Positions 12,123 to 32,589 of a stretch of DNA of 64,000 nucleotides are shown here, one piece after another. Source of the stretch: Hydractinia symbiolongicarpus. Lineage: Eukaryota > Cnidaria > Hydrozoa > Anthoathecata > Hydractiniidae. Below the pieces are notes generated by a model. The model was not told the DNA's origin. It worked only from the letters and a program-made list of their open reading frames with translations, and did no database searches. Each line of letters starts with the position of its first letter. The stretch's first letter is position 1. The stretch spans positions 9,761,501-9,825,500 of the forward strand of contig NC_079880.1 of the NCBI RefSeq assembly GCF_029227915.1. The letters are read 5' to 3'. The position numbers and the translations under genes are program-made.

Positions 12123-12894
12123 ATGTTTTTAAGCATTCTGTTAACCTTAGCGTTCTTCACAACAGGCCTAAATGGAGCGGTATTGCTCGTCGTCAAGAAA
12201 AATACTTATACTGTAAAAAAGCACGAAGAACCAATAATAACCTAATATATCGTCCTCGGTCATTGCACTGACTTCGCCAGCTCGGTCGGTATTCAGACCT
12301 TGGGGGAGAATTTTCGGTAAAGCCCTGAATAATCGGTTATTATTGTATTAGTATAAACCGTTTTGATTCAACAATAAGTCGATCCGTTACTATCTTTGGC
12401 AAACATCAGAATAATGCAAATAATCATGAGATATTCTATTACCATCATCCCCGTTGTAAAAAATCAGTGGAACCATTGTTTCACGAAATATTTGTTTTAG
12501 AAGCTTCTGTTGCACCATTGAATATTTCATTTCCAGTTTTAGTTAGCTTGATAAATAAATTACAACACGTGATTTATAGATTGTGCAAAAGTTTTTGGAA
12601 AACCTGTCAAAATATACACCCACGATGTTCTGATCAAGTATTCTGAGTGTTTTTAATTTTATAAAAGAAAAAATCTTCCTTGTGGATATTCTCAAACATC
12701 TTAATCTTGCAAACATGTATGAATCACTGTTTGTTTTTCTTTATCGCTTTTCATACAGATTAAAAAAAAAGATGTTGGGAAATCGCAAGCATAAAATATT
12801 CATACAAAATGCATATACATCAGAGAGCATATATAATGAAGTCAATGAATACGAAAGAACAGAAATATCAAAGAACATATACGAGGAGGCTTAA
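12123..12894 (+). pseudogene. Possible broken receptor gene: signal-peptide exon and a tail exon with ITIM-like tyrosines
   Basis: At 12123 an ATG opens a hydrophobic signal-peptide-like start (MFLSILLTLAFFTTGLNG) followed by VVKKNTYTVKKHEEPIIT, which reads like the first strand of an Ig-like domain. The frame then hits TAA at the edge of a small inverted-repeat element (12232-12345). At 12759-12894, after the acceptor TTTTCATACAG, an exon encodes a basic stretch (LKKKMLGNRKHKIF) and a tail with three tyrosine motifs: SIYNEV, which fits the ITIM consensus, NEYERT, and the terminal NIYEEA. Between them a frame without ATG is open from about 12329 to 12646. The layout resembles cnidarian Ig-type receptors, but no Ig domain or membrane segment can be assembled. 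It may be a pseudogene or chance. Confidence 0.35.
12232..12345. mobile_element. Small MITE-like element with 11-bp inverted repeats
   Basis: CAATAATAACC at 12232-12242 is mirrored by GGTTATTATTG at 12335-12345. The interior is more GC-rich than its surroundings. It sits where the open frame from 12123 stops, so it may have interrupted that gene. The short arms keep confidence low. Confidence 0.4.
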
Positions 12895-14028
12895 ATATTT
12901 TAAACACTATATGCTGCGTAGATCAAGAGGATATATATAATTCAAAGAGTGAATGAAGCTCTTCTTTAGGTTAATTCTCTTTTAACAACATGTATTTTGT
13001 TCTAATCACGTAGATGAATACCATGTATTAATTTAATTGGCACCCTAGATCGCACCCCGGTGGAATCGGATCTCTTTATCCTGCTCATTAGAGTGTTTTT
13101 CTCACGTGGTAATTATCACAAAACACACATTCACATCTGTAATGTGAAAAACATGTCACTTTTTACAGATAGTTTTATGTCGGTAATTTATATTTAAAGT
13201 ATTCTTGATTGGATGCATTAGATGTATTTTTAACTAAACTCTGTATTCATTAGGACACTCTACTGTTGTTATTGTTGTTGTTGTTGTTATTGTTGTTGTT
13301 TATTGTTGTTGTTTATTGTTATTAATGCTGTTGTTGTTGCTTTTGAGCTTTTTGACTTGTTTTGTTTTGTTTTCCTGAAACCACGTCCTGTTGTCTGTCT
13401 AAACATCAACAATAACAGGCGTAAAAAGTATTTACACCTTGTAAAGAAGTGCGACCTCTCGCGGACAAAGAAAAGAACGTGCCATCAATACTATTGTGAA
13501 GAACAGAAGAGGTCGAAACCTTTTCAAAAACATTCATCCGTTTTTTTTTTGAGACGCTATTTATTTTTTAGAAATACAATCTCGTGTAGAAAAAAACATT
13601 TCTTTTTCCGTTTCAACTTATATTTTGACACAGCACAAGGATAAATAAAACTATTACGCATTTTCAAACTTCTGTCAAAATTGGAATGTCTTGACATTGT
13701 CTGATAGGCGATCAATAATTTGATGCGACTCATCAATAAACAGATTGTATAATAAACGATCATTTAACACTCGTATTAATAACACACTATCACCATAGCA
13801 ATCCCTAATGTCTTCGTATAAGACGGAATGCTGTTAAAGAAGCCAGTTGGATTGTAATCATTTCAACAAGACATTATTAACAACAGAAATAAGTTATAGA
13901 ATTTTTTTTCGATTAACGTGAAGATATTCCGTTGTGGTGGATAGTGATAAAAGACAACCCAGAAGATATTGAAGATAAATTTAAAGTGTAGAGAACAGTG
14001 CTTGTCAAGGAAGGAGTGTTTTTAAAAC
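12895..14028. other. Intergenic; imperfect (TTG/TTA) microsatellite at 13264-13338
   Basis: No supported gene. The repeat of TTG and TTATTG units gives a spurious hydrophobic frame at its right side. The last few hundred bases must contain the Sulf promoter and 5' leader; no core promoter motif stands out. Confidence 0.4.
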
Positions 14029-21248
<7,220 letters not shown>

Positions 21249-22128
21249 CAGCCTTCGGTAGATGAAAAAAGATTTAGAAGAGCTTTTGTTATCTAAACAA
21301 CTAAGTTCATAGGTTGTGAGAGAAACCTTTAAAAATCTCATTGTGCAGATATCATTCTAAAAACATTTCGCATATGGAGGAAACAGGACAGTATTCAATC
21401 TTACACACGTGCGTATTTTAAAAAGAGATTTATCAGTGAATATCTACGTGTTTAAACTCATCGCCTATATTTGTCATATCCATATTTTAACGAATTTTAT
21501 TTCAGCATTGTGTAGTCTAGCAATCCTGCTAGTCAACCATACTTTTTTTCAAATCCAGCATGCGAGTTGGTAAAAGAAAGTCAGCTAAAACATATTTTAA
21601 ACAAGTGACTATTAATTCTGTAATTATAAATTAACGATCTTTTTTGCAGACTTTTTTTTACTTTCAGATAAAAATCAACGTATTTTACTAACCTGGGATA
21701 GACATCAAAAGAGATTGGATTTAATAATTTCAAATTTAAATTAAATCGTTTTAGTATTTATTTTATTTATTTGTTGAATATAATAGCTAACCACTTTTTT
21801 TTCTATTATTGTTCTTTGTTTTTATTTTATATTTTTAACTTGAAAATAGTTGTAAAATAATTTCGCGTTTTTTTTTCTTTTTCTGTACTTCACTGTTTTG
21901 TTTTAATGTGTTGGCTCGCGTTAAATTTTTGAAATAGGTATAATACACCGAAACGCGGGAAAGCGAAAGCGATATTTCATCCCTGTCATATTCTTAGGTG
22001 AATCATCGAAGAAAAAAATCAAGTAACAACATAAAAATTTTTTGTCGCAGTTAGATTTTTTTTTGTGATTCTTTTATTATAAAATTTATGTGAGTAAGTT
22101 ATTGTATAAATTTTTTTAAAAAGTAAAG

Positions 22129-22134
22129 AATAAA
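22129..22134 (+). promoter_or_regulatory. Candidate polyadenylation signal for Sulf
   Basis: AATAAA about 880 bases after the stop codon. If used, the 3' UTR would be about 0.9 kb. Other A-rich hexamers nearby make the choice uncertain. Confidence 0.3.
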
Positions 22135-25100
22135 CAATACTAGAGCTTGTTTTTACTCAATGCCAATTCGTGTAAATTTAACTGAGGATTACACGTGACA
22201 AACACGTGACCTTGTTAGCATAAATACATCATAGCTGTCCCCAACTTTTATCAGTTTCCCGTTTTCTTGCTCTTTGTGGAATCCTATAAAGATTATCATG
22301 TACATACATAGATTTTTGGATTAAAATTTCATTACCTAAAGAACACTTGACTTAGTCAATGTTTATTTTGAGGAATTTTACTTGGTATGAAAGCGGAAAT
22401 TTAATTAGCAGTTTTATTTTTTTGGAATGCAAAAAAAAAAATTCAGATTTTGAAAATGTGCAAAATTTAGATTTTTTATATATAAAAAACTGACGAAAGG
22501 TTCCAAAGTTTCTTGACGGGTTTCTTCGAAAACTTCAAACTTGGTGACAAAACCCGATATCATTGTCTAATTAGGTAACTTATACTGGGATACTGCAGCC
22601 CTTTTAGAGCAGCCAAAGGTTAAAGGTAAAAGTTAAGTACAATGAAATTGAAAAAAAATATGAAATTTGGAGTTGAAAACAAAAATGTGAAATTTGGAGT
22701 TATAATGTTACAACCGAGACGGGTGAAAATGCAAGTAGTTAGCTTCATTTGGTTTTTGTTCAACGTCATTGCATTTCTATTCTGACGTAAAACGCGAGAC
22801 ATTTAAAAATTCCGTCATCTTTCATAAATTTTCCAACTGTCAACACACCTTCATTGAAATTAGCTTGTTTATCAAGTTTCGAATATTTGTCATGAAAAAT
22901 ATGAGTAACTTGTATTCTTTAGGAAATGTAACAAAACGGTAGACGTGAATAGACCATTGCTTTGATATAAGAAAGTTTTGCTTAATCTCTGCAAATTTAT
23001 TTTTATCTTGTTTTGCTTGATATTTCTAATTATAATATTTTTCTTCATACCATACATGACCCTAATAAAGTTCCAGTATTTCACAATAACATTAACTGAG
23101 TGTGTGGTTCTTGTAAACCACACACATCAATGGTTTTGGTATTTTTACTGCCTAAGACAAGAAGTTACGTTATATTGTTTTAGCTACGAATGTTATCAAA
23201 ACAATGATCTCTTCCATGTCTACTATGTTGTTACTTTCCTTTAGATTATTTCAGATTGCTTTTAATTTATTTAGTTTTAAGATAAAGGCTAAGTCTAATT
23301 TATGGAAGAATTTCAATCTATATGTGTTTATAAAAGGCTCAAATGAACAATAGTAGTTATTTTTATATGTTTATTTTATTAGTGTTTTCATTTTTTTTAT
23401 TTTTTTTTAAGTAACATTTCAGTCTTGTCAATATTAAAAAAAATGTGTTTTAAAGTATCACATGACGTTTACATCGCTCTGACTTTGTTCTCACTTTCTT
23501 ATAGCGGAGTGAAGACTTCAAAAAGTATAAATTTTCCTGCACAAAATCCAGAGAACGCGATTGTGAGATTATGTTTCTTAGAATTTTGTGCACTATTACT
23601 CGGGCTTTCAAAAATAAAAGCGTGTTCCTTTGTTTCGAAACACGTTAAACTGATTAAGCCAGTGCGGTAGTCTATAAATAAATATAAATAATACAAAGGG
23701 CCAAGAGGAAACGTCAACATTTTGTAACCATTCAAATCATTGAGTGTATAATTGTGTGTTGATCGCAAAAAATGTGTCTGAATGGGAATGGCTTGTGGTG
23801 TCATTAATTTATCTCATCGGATATACAATTATATATTTACTGGAGTAAACAAAACGCTCTCCACCACAAAAATTTGATTCCACTGCTTTTTTTTATCAAC
23901 ACAGCTACTTGAAAAGAGATATAAAAAGAAAGAACAAGAGTCAAACAGACTGTTTTTGTTTGAGAAAATTGAACTAAGTGAAAATCTTGCAAGTATTTCC
24001 TTATTTAAAATGATAACATTTTTTTCCTTTCTTTGAATTAAGGCAGCGCTGCAAAGCGAAAGTTAGACCTACGATATAATCACAGGTACGCTCACCAACA
24101 ATAAAGTTGTTAGATATAAAATTTATTCAGCTTTTCCACTTAGGATCGTGTCTACATCAAGGTAATACAGTTTATAAATCGAAATTAAATAGTGTATCCT
24201 GGTCCGTCTATTTATATTTTCTATCTAGTTTTATTTCTCACAAAATGTTTATGTTGTCAAGCACGTTTTAAACAGCCCCACCTTGTTTACTTTCATTGAT
24301 TTATCTATTTATTTATTTATTTATTTATCAATATTTATACAGGATAAAACATTTCAGATAAAGTATCTGCTTTACAAATGTGTCCTGTTTAACAAAATAC
24401 CTAATAATTAGGTAATATTTGATTAAATCTAAATAAAAACGATATGGGAAAAAATAGAAGTAAATGTGAAAAAAAAGGCAGAGAAAATGATTGAGTGTGG
24501 ACACAACATCATGTTCCCACGATTTTCCTTCCTAATAATTAGAACTGGTAATTGCGTTCAAAGAATTCTTGTCAAATCTGTGACAAATTGTAACGAAAAT
24601 TATTTAACCTTAAGTTAATTACAAGACATCATTCCTGCTGTCACTTTTGTCGGGAAGTTTTTATCTTACATATGTTTAAAATTGTCGGTTTCTTTCTTCA
24701 TCAAAACGGTATTTCAAAAATGCTAACCATTTTTAGCCTTCACTCGTAATCGCAACATATTCCCAGAGCATAATTTCTCCATTTCTTCTACATATACAAT
24801 AATTGATTTCGTAAAATGTAAATGGAACCTTCAAACGAAGATTCTTCTTGCAAAGTCAAAACTTTTAAAGATTACCTACGACTTCCAAATAAGTTAAACT
24901 AAAAATGTTTATATAATATTATTATTAAACAAAAAAGCCTTTATTGAAAATACCAAAAAATTAAATTGTGTTTTATATTATTATTTGTTTTATGTAGGCC
25001 TGTTGGCTATTTAGCTAGCTCTTTAGCTACCCCTGGCTAAAAAGTTAAAGTAGCTAAGTGCAGTTTGGCTACAACAAGTTTTTTCTGCTAAATACAGTTA

Positions 25101-25447
25101 GATAGCTAGCTACACCTTTTATTACCGTCATAAAAAATAGTTCCGTAAAATAAAGTTGCTGAGCAGTTCTTTTAGCTGGATGGCGTAACGACAGGCTGGA
25201 TGGCGTAACGACAGGCTGTTTCCGTTGTTTTTATTTAAACCGCAGTTGCGATAAAAAATATTTGGAAAAGGATATTACGCCTATACGCATATGCAACACG
25301 GTTTCGACGTACTTGGCGCTCAGCCTAGTGTTAACGACTTGCTTTTCCTATTCTTAAATCAAGGTTGCGGTAAAGTTTTTTGGGAAGAGGCTGCTACGTC
25401 TGTGTGCATGGAAAACTTAGCCCAGGTTTTAAGTAACAATCTGTCGA
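22135..25447. other. 3.3 kb without a supported gene
   Basis: Only AT-rich sequence, a short TTTA run at about 24303-24328, AGCTAGCTA-rich stretches near 25.0-25.1 kb, and two tandem copies of a 20-base unit (GGCTGGATGGCGTAACGACA) around 25176-25215. Small open frames here have no splice or homology support. Confidence 0.4.
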
Positions 25448-25451
25448 CTAG

Positions 25452-25575
25452 TCTATATTAAATACTCGTATACGTCTGTCGGTCACGCAAAATAGTATTG
25501 CGAGTAGCGAAACGCATGCAAGGCGGTAGAAAAACAGCCGGCGAAGCCGTGGATTTTTCCAAGGGCCACCGACCA
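25452..25575 (+). mobile_element. Short Helitron-like copy
   Basis: Begins TCTATATTAAATAC directly after a CTAG (25448-25451), carries GTATACGTCTGTC and CACGCAAAATAGTA, and ends in the module CCGTGGATTTTTCCAAGGGC. The CTAG-to-TCTATA junction is the same as that between the two tandem elements near 30866. Confidence 0.6.
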
Positions 25576-26078
25576 TTATCATTAAAACACTGGAATACTC
25601 CAGACAATTGTTAGCATTTCTTACACAGTAACTTTTCACGAGTAACCTATTTTTATAATTAAACTCTGCTTTAATAACTTGTAAGTTAAAGGGTACCTCA
25701 CAACTTAATTTCAACTAGCCGCGGGCCCGGCTTTAAAAACGCTAGGTTAACCCACAAGTAAATGTCTCACCCAGCTTAAGTGTTTATAAAGGGTAAAGTT
25801 CACTTTGATCGCAAAGCACGACGGGCTTAGTGCAAATATCTTTGCAAGTATCCCAAGTGCGTACTTGGGAAAAAGAAAATATGACAGTCACAAATCGTTC
25901 GTTAGAAGGACTCAGAGACTGACCATGCGAAAGTGACCGACGTGTTCAGAGAAGTAAATATTCAGATACTAAAGCCTTTAACTATATTTTGACTGATAAA
26001 CTTTAAAGAATCTAATTATCCTGTCTTAAAAAATACATTATTAAACTTATTTTTTCTTATACGTATTTGTGCATTCAG

Positions 26079-26581
26079 AAGCAATTATTCGATTTTTCGA
26101 GAGCTAGACAAGAAAATGCAAAACAAAGCAATGCTCGGATGATGAACAGGCTAGGCAGAAACATATCAGACGAATTGTATCAGCAAGACACGGGGTGAGT
26201 AATCGTTTTTCCATCAAACAAAGAATGTAGCTACATGCATTATTTCACTTTGTGGTTGGTGGTAAAAAATATTTTTTGTAGGATTTATTTTTGCATAAAA
26301 CACCGCAAACATCTTAAAAAAAGAGATTTGTGTTTAATATTAGATTTGTGATTAATATCAGTCATTATATATTTATGCTTTAAGGTATACAATGCGGGAA
26401 ATAAAGTGTCTAAGGAAGGGAAGATCTGAAATTGTGGAGAAAGCTTCGTGTTCGGGCAATGTCGGATGAAGATGAGGAGAAAGTGCACAGGACATTGGAT
26501 TGGCAAAATAATGAAGTTACCGATTTGTTGCACCGGTGCTATGCTGCCCTGGGAATAGTGGGAAAGTATGGCAAACCATAA
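26079..26581 (+). pseudogene. Candidate terminal exons of an unrecognised gene
   Basis: Exon 26079-26194 lies between a GCATTCAG acceptor and a GTGAGT donor. It reads KQLFDFSRARQENAKQSNAR and onward, a charged helix-like stretch, without stops. A second block, 26419-26581, reads EDLKLWRKLRVRAMSDEDEE and continues with LDWQNNEVTDLLHRCYAALG to TAA, and it joins in frame if the AG at 26417-26418 is used. That acceptor has no pyrimidine tract, and no upstream exon was found. This could therefore be the tail of a real gene or a decayed transposon protein. No family recognised. Confidence 0.33.
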
Positions 26582-26987
26582 AACGTGCTCCGGATATACA
26601 TTGTCTGGAACTTATGAGCTCAAAATCGATCTTTCAGAAACATAAGTTTTTGTACATATATTTAAAAGATTTTTTCTTTTTTGATATTTAATTATTAACC
26701 CCAAGTTACAAAACTTTTGGTCAAAAAGCCGAAATTTTTATTTTTTCCAGTTATTAGTTTAGTAAAAAAAAATCTCCATCTTGTTTTATTGTGAGACAAC
26801 AACGTTTGTTTGTTCCTATTTTATTTTTGTTGATTTTCTGCTTCGTTCTTTTTTATTTTGCAAATCTGTCCTAATTTTTTTCGCCAAAACTTTTGGGGAT
26901 TAATGTAGCTTTTCGTTTTATTAACTTTAGGCTTGACTAACTTATTTATTCTCTTACAAAGGAGTGACTTAATTTTATTTTCTAGTA

Positions 26988-27356
26988 TCTATATTGTATA
27001 TGACCATTAACTAATGTATTTGTGGAACACTAACGGGTTGTATATTGTATATGACCATTAACTAATGTATTTGTGGAACACTAACGGACTGTATATTGTA
27101 TATAACCATTAACTAATGTATTTGTGGAATACTAACGGACTGTATATTGTATATAACCATTAACTAATGTATTTGTGGAACACTAACGGACTGTATATTG
27201 TAAATGACCATTAACTAATGTATTTGTGGAACACTAACGGACTGTATATTGTATATAACCATTAACTAATGTATTTGTGGACCACTAACGGACTGTATAT
27301 TGTATATAACCATTAACTAATGTATTTGTGGAACACTAACGGACTGTATATTGTAT
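26988..27356 (+). repeat. Tandem array of seven 51-bp units
   Basis: The unit TGTATATTGTATATAACCAT continues with TAACTAATGTATTTGTGGAA and CACTAACGGAC, repeated about seven times with only scattered substitutions (such as GACC/AACC). This high identity points to recent expansion. No open frame runs through it. Confidence 0.95.
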
Positions 27357-27479
27357 ATACGCAGCAAGTAATGTATATAAAGAACACGTTAACAGCAGTG
27401 ATAAATTAAAAATATTACTTTATTATTTAGTTATTCTTACTACCAATACCAAAATAATTAGACCAATAGTATTCGCAAA

Positions 27480-27829
27480 ATAGCCGTTATTTTCCGTATT
27501 TTCTAGAAACGCCAAATTGAAATGCGAAAAAAATACTGACAGTTCGCAGGTTAAGGATTATTGTAGTTTTTATCCGTACATGTCACGAAAACGTCGTATA
27601 TACCCGTATTTTCCTTCTAAAATACGGAGTGTACAATATCTCTGTATTTAAACTCTGTATACATCCGTCTTTGTCCACAAATACGGAGTGTATATAACGC
27701 TCCGTTTTTGAAGAGTATCAATACGGTATGATATGGAATAGAAAAACGGAAATAATACGGAAAATTTACTGTCCGTATTTTATTCATATACGGAATGATA
27801 CGGGCAATAAAAAGTACGTATACGTGGTT
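27480..27829. repeat. Cluster of short ATACGG/CCGTAT direct and inverted motifs
   Basis: CCGTATTTT and its reverse complement AAAATACGG recur many times, including the close pair in CCCGTATTTTCCTTCTAAAATACGG at about 27603-27627. It is probably an old subterminal-repeat-bearing transposon remnant. The ends cannot be defined by eye. Confidence 0.45.
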
Positions 27830-28861
27830 ATTTTGCGCAGTGTGCTGCCGCTGCAAACTGTGCTGCGAAATTGACCTTATTCTGCTAGAATTCATATACC
27901 TGTCCAGCCTGCTATGCGACTTGAAAGGGATCGTGGAGTGTAGGCATTGGAACCTTCACAAAATACTTGGTAAGCCTTGAAAATATTACGAGATATGGGT
28001 GTTGAGCACTGATATGTATATATCTTGATGTTCAATCTTGATGACACCGAGAGGACATTCTACCCGCTTCTACTTGTACGTGTACCCTTGAATTAGACAA
28101 ATAAATGTTTATCCTATCTTCTACAAGAAAATGGAAGCAACTCTACATCACGCATGTCGTCAAATCCACAATCGCTAACGGTTATCTAGGTGAGTGTGCG
28201 AGAATCGCTTTAAAGACGACCAGTATTCGACCTACGTAGCTTAACATCTATAGCAACAATGACTTCACCATCAGAGATGTGACTGATCCTTTCAAAAAAC
28301 CTATCCGGATCAAGATCATGGACAGGTTGTACAGGATCGACGATGTAGCGATTATTATCAACAAACAAGCCAATAGAAAGGTGAAGGTCTATTCGTGCTT
28401 AAGAACGACTTATGCAAGCTTCGTGTATATGATGGAATAACGGTGGTCATCCGCAGACTTAAAGGTCTTCCTGAGCCTCCAGTTTGGAACGTTTATCTGA
28501 AGCTAAGACTTGTCTAACACCAGCTCAATGATAACACATGCCTATTGAGGGGAAAGAACTCTAAGATTCTGGCCATACTTTCCACCAAAGAAGAAACTTG
28601 CTCACCTGGAATTTTGACACAACTGTCTATTTCCTTCTGTCGAAGCTAGATTATATCGTTGATCTAATCTTCAAAGCGATCAAGTATGACACTATGAGTT
28701 TAGCTTAATTCTGCAGGAAAAGCAACGCTATATGCTAAAGGGAATAGATGCGACATAAAGTGAAACGTATTGTGAATAACATTGATGAACGAGAGCGTGC
28801 GAAGCTAGTTGCGAGAGTTAGAAAACAAGGAAGATCTGTTCAGTATGCTTCTTTTACTTAG
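27830..28861 (+). pseudogene. Decayed coding region of unknown family
   Basis: More GC-rich than its surroundings and readable in pieces: VCCRCKLCCEIDLILLEFIY (from about 27843), then FTIRDVTDPFKKPIRIKIMD followed by RLYRIDDVAIIINKQA (about 28272-28390), then NDLCKLRVYDGITVVIRRL (about 28403-28460), and HKVKRIVNNIDERERAKLV (about 28753-28810). The pieces fall in different frames and are broken by stops. This is the pattern of a dead gene, most likely from a mobile element. I do not recognise the protein. Confidence 0.4.
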
Positions 28862-28925
28862 ATGCCCCGCCAAAGTATTCAGTAGATAGTTATTGTAGAT
28901 TATGAATTTCTACAAAACTACAGCA

Positions 28926-29389
28926 TTACCATGTTCCTTCGGCACAACCGATCATTTCTCCAGCATCTTGATCTATGAGCAAATACCCATCATATACAAC
29001 ATGCCACGATTCTTCTTTAGTCAGGATTTCGAGATTTCGCTGCCATGCTGCTTCTACACAAGGTCTAAACATCTTCGATTTTCCTCTGATACCTAAAATA
29101 GCCGCCTCTTTAGATTGTTCATGTTTGTTTTTGTGGCTCGTAAAGACCATAAAATCGTACCATCCTGAAACACTACTACAACTTGATATTGCTCTCGTCA
29201 TCATTGTCGGATGTCGCCGGTTTTAAAGGTATGGCTCCATTTTTGCGCATGCGTCATTGTTTTGATGATGTCAGCTGTTTTGGTATTTTTAGGGAACGCT
29301 GCGGAGTAGCTGCAAAGGGACTCTGAAGCATGAACTTGACCATGAAAATCAAAATCCCACTTTAAGTGATCCTTTTCTACTACTATCAA
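28926..29389 (-). pseudogene. Two overlapping - strand open frames, unknown, probably pseudogenic
   Basis: An upstream frame (29201-29389) starts IVVEKDHLKWDFDFHGQVHA and contains FPKNTKTADIIKTMTHAQKW. The next frame (28926-29204) contains GWYDFMVFTSHKNKHEQSKE and AWQRNLEILTKEESWHVVYD. Composition looks protein-like, and a frameshift between them would make one protein of about 150 residues. No family is recognised. The neighbouring decayed coding region on the other strand suggests transposon origin. Confidence 0.33.
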
Positions 29390-29429
29390 TTTTTAGGGTT
29401 GATTGATGGACTTGCAGTAATTATATTAA

Positions 29430-29592
29430 CTAGTCGATAAAGCCCGTGGAAAAATCCATTGAGGCAGGATAAATTAAAAAATAAGCATCATATGAACTTT
29501 GATAACGTCAGCAACCAATGTGCAAAAAAATTAGAATCTTGTTTTTGCGTTGCCTCTATTGTGTAGAGCTTAAAGCGCTGATCAAGAAAATG
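29430..29592 (-). mobile_element. Truncated Helitron-like copy, reversed
   Basis: On the - strand it ends in TGGATTTTTCCACGGGCTTT and then ATCGACTAG. Its interior (CTCTACACAATAGAGGCAAC) matches the elements at 30.6-30.8 and 31.4-31.5 kb. The 5' part is missing. Confidence 0.65.
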
Positions 29593-29970
29593 AATCTAAT
29601 CACGTGCTATTGATGACAAATCATGTGGTGTTAAATTTTGTAGATAGGCTTGCAAATATGGTACATGATCATTTTCATTGCTCTTTTAAATTTCGAAATT
29701 TTTAATCTGTCTTTTCAAAAAAATGTTTTTGCCGAAGCGAATAATACTACAGAGAAGGCTAGTAACAGCTATAGAGCAAATAAGATTTATTAAAAAGTTA
29801 ATTATAACTACAAACAAAGAATTATGATTAATTTTTCTCTTTCAGTATCACAAAATAAAATTCCTAAGGAGATATTTACCAAGAATTTGAGTTGGGTCAT
29901 AACGCACCAAAAAACAAACAAAAAATTACTTTGTCGATGCGGAAATACGGGTAATTATCTTTGAGAGTCA

Positions 29971-30866
<896 letters not shown>

Positions 30867-31619
30867 TCTATACAATAATACGGAGCTTCCGTGTGTCTGT
30901 GTGTGATATTTGCAAAGTGGATTATATTCTCCACAATTTTCTTTGATAAAGTCTATCAAACATCGCCTATCAATTCGTTCTGTAATTTACCACAATTTGA
31001 CTTTAAAATAGTATAAACGTCAAAGAAAAGTATATTAACGTTAGTGAAATCATTACACTGCACCTAAAACTTTGAGGCCAAATAACTTGGAAACGAGGTG
31101 GTGACGTCAATGTTTTTTCACCGCGTGGGTAACTAGGGACCACCTGGGACCCATTTGGGTAAGTTTTCAAACCTGGGTCCCCAAATCCGTTTCGGAATAA
31201 ACGGATTAATGAGGTTATCAAAAAACCTTCAAACCCTAATATCTCTGCAACCGTTTGTCAAAGATACATGATCCTATACATTTTCCTGATCAGCGTTTCA
31301 AGATCTATGCGATGAAGACAACGGGTATATTTTCTAAAAAAAATTGTTGTTACTTTTTGGGGACTTTGCTAACGTCAGCAAAATTTACCACGCTTAATAT
31401 CTCATTAAACGTTCATCAAGGGCACATGATCATAACATTTTCTTGATCAGCGTTTTATTAAGCTCTACACAATAGAGACAACGTGAAAACAAGGTCCTAA
31501 TTTTTTTGTGTGGAAAAGTTGCTGACGTCATCACAACATCTAAAACAACCTATTTTCTACCTACTCAGAAGGACAATCCTTCTGAGTAAGTGGATTTCTC
31601 CACGGGCCATAACGACTAG
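30867..31619 (+). mobile_element. Helitron-like element 2 of a head-to-tail pair
   Basis: Begins TCTATACAATAATACGG with no gap after the preceding CTAG. Its body is co-linear with element 1 (AACTTGGAAACGAGGTGGTG, CACCGCGTGGGTAACTAGGG, CCAAATCCGTTTCGGAATAA). It ends GTGGATTTCTCCACGGGCC and AACGACTAG at 31619. Element 2 lacks the long (TCTG)n. The tandem arrangement is typical of rolling-circle elements. Confidence 0.65.
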
Positions 31620-32445
31620 TATGAATATAATTTGCTAGCTTAACAACAAAAACGGATCAATATACAGGCGAGTAGTTAAATGTCAAACTGAAATTCATTA
31701 AACTCAAATTCTAATTTAGAAGATATTTATTTTTATTATATTACCTATTTCAACTCCGTTCATGGCGGGCTGTTTGGGTTATCCTCAATACTACAAGGGG
31801 AAATTTCTATGTAAATACTTTAAAGCCTTTAGGCTGGCAGTTTAATTCTTAAACTTCGTTTATCGTAACTATAATCTACACGCAAAGTTGTATTATGTGA
31901 TAATGCGATGCACCTAAGTTTTCCGCGTCATTGGTATTTAAGAAAAGGTTTGTCGTTGATTTTTGTTTCACTTTTATGCCTCATGTTCACTCACAGCGTG
32001 CTCCTTTTTTCAAATTTCTGATTTTTGTCTCAAATCACGACTGTATCTATTGTTTTATTGCGGGATTTCCACTGTTGATATCAGCATGCTGAGACCTTCA
32101 TCGCTATATATATAATCTTTAGGTAACGACTAGCAAAACTTTCGCTTATGCTTTACGCAATGTTTGTCAATGACGTAATTCAATCTGCAAAGATCTGGAA
32201 ACATCTGAAATTTAAAATTTGAAAAATATTTGTATAATTGCTTGAAATTTAGTCACACTAAGGAAGGGCCCGATATGAGATCTACCCAATATTAGATTTC
32301 AAACCACTATAAAATTTCGTTTTGTTTTTTTTTATATTCGTGTTATGTGAACGCACAACTGTGCATATGTGCACAATAATTTTATTTAGGGTAAGTCGTG
32401 TTTACATGGATATTTCAAAGGTGTAATCGGCATTAATGGCACCAA

Positions 32446-32570
32446 TAGACGTAAATGGACGTAAATAGACGTAAATAGACGTAAATGGACGTAAATAGAC
32501 GTAAATGGCGTTAATGGCGTAAGTGGACGTAAATGTCGTTACTAGACGTTACGTAGTAGACGTAGATAGC
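32446..32570 (+). repeat. 11-bp minisatellite (GACGTAAATAG type)
   Basis: About ten copies of GACGTAAAT(A/G)G, decaying to the right into GGCGTTAATGGCGTAAGTGG. No coding potential. Confidence 0.9.
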
Positions 32571-32589
32571 ATATATTTAGAAAATTAAA

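Noticed and set aside
13303-13644. 113-residue + strand open frame
   Set aside because: Starts inside a TTG/TTA microsatellite and continues in low-complexity sequence; no signal or domain.
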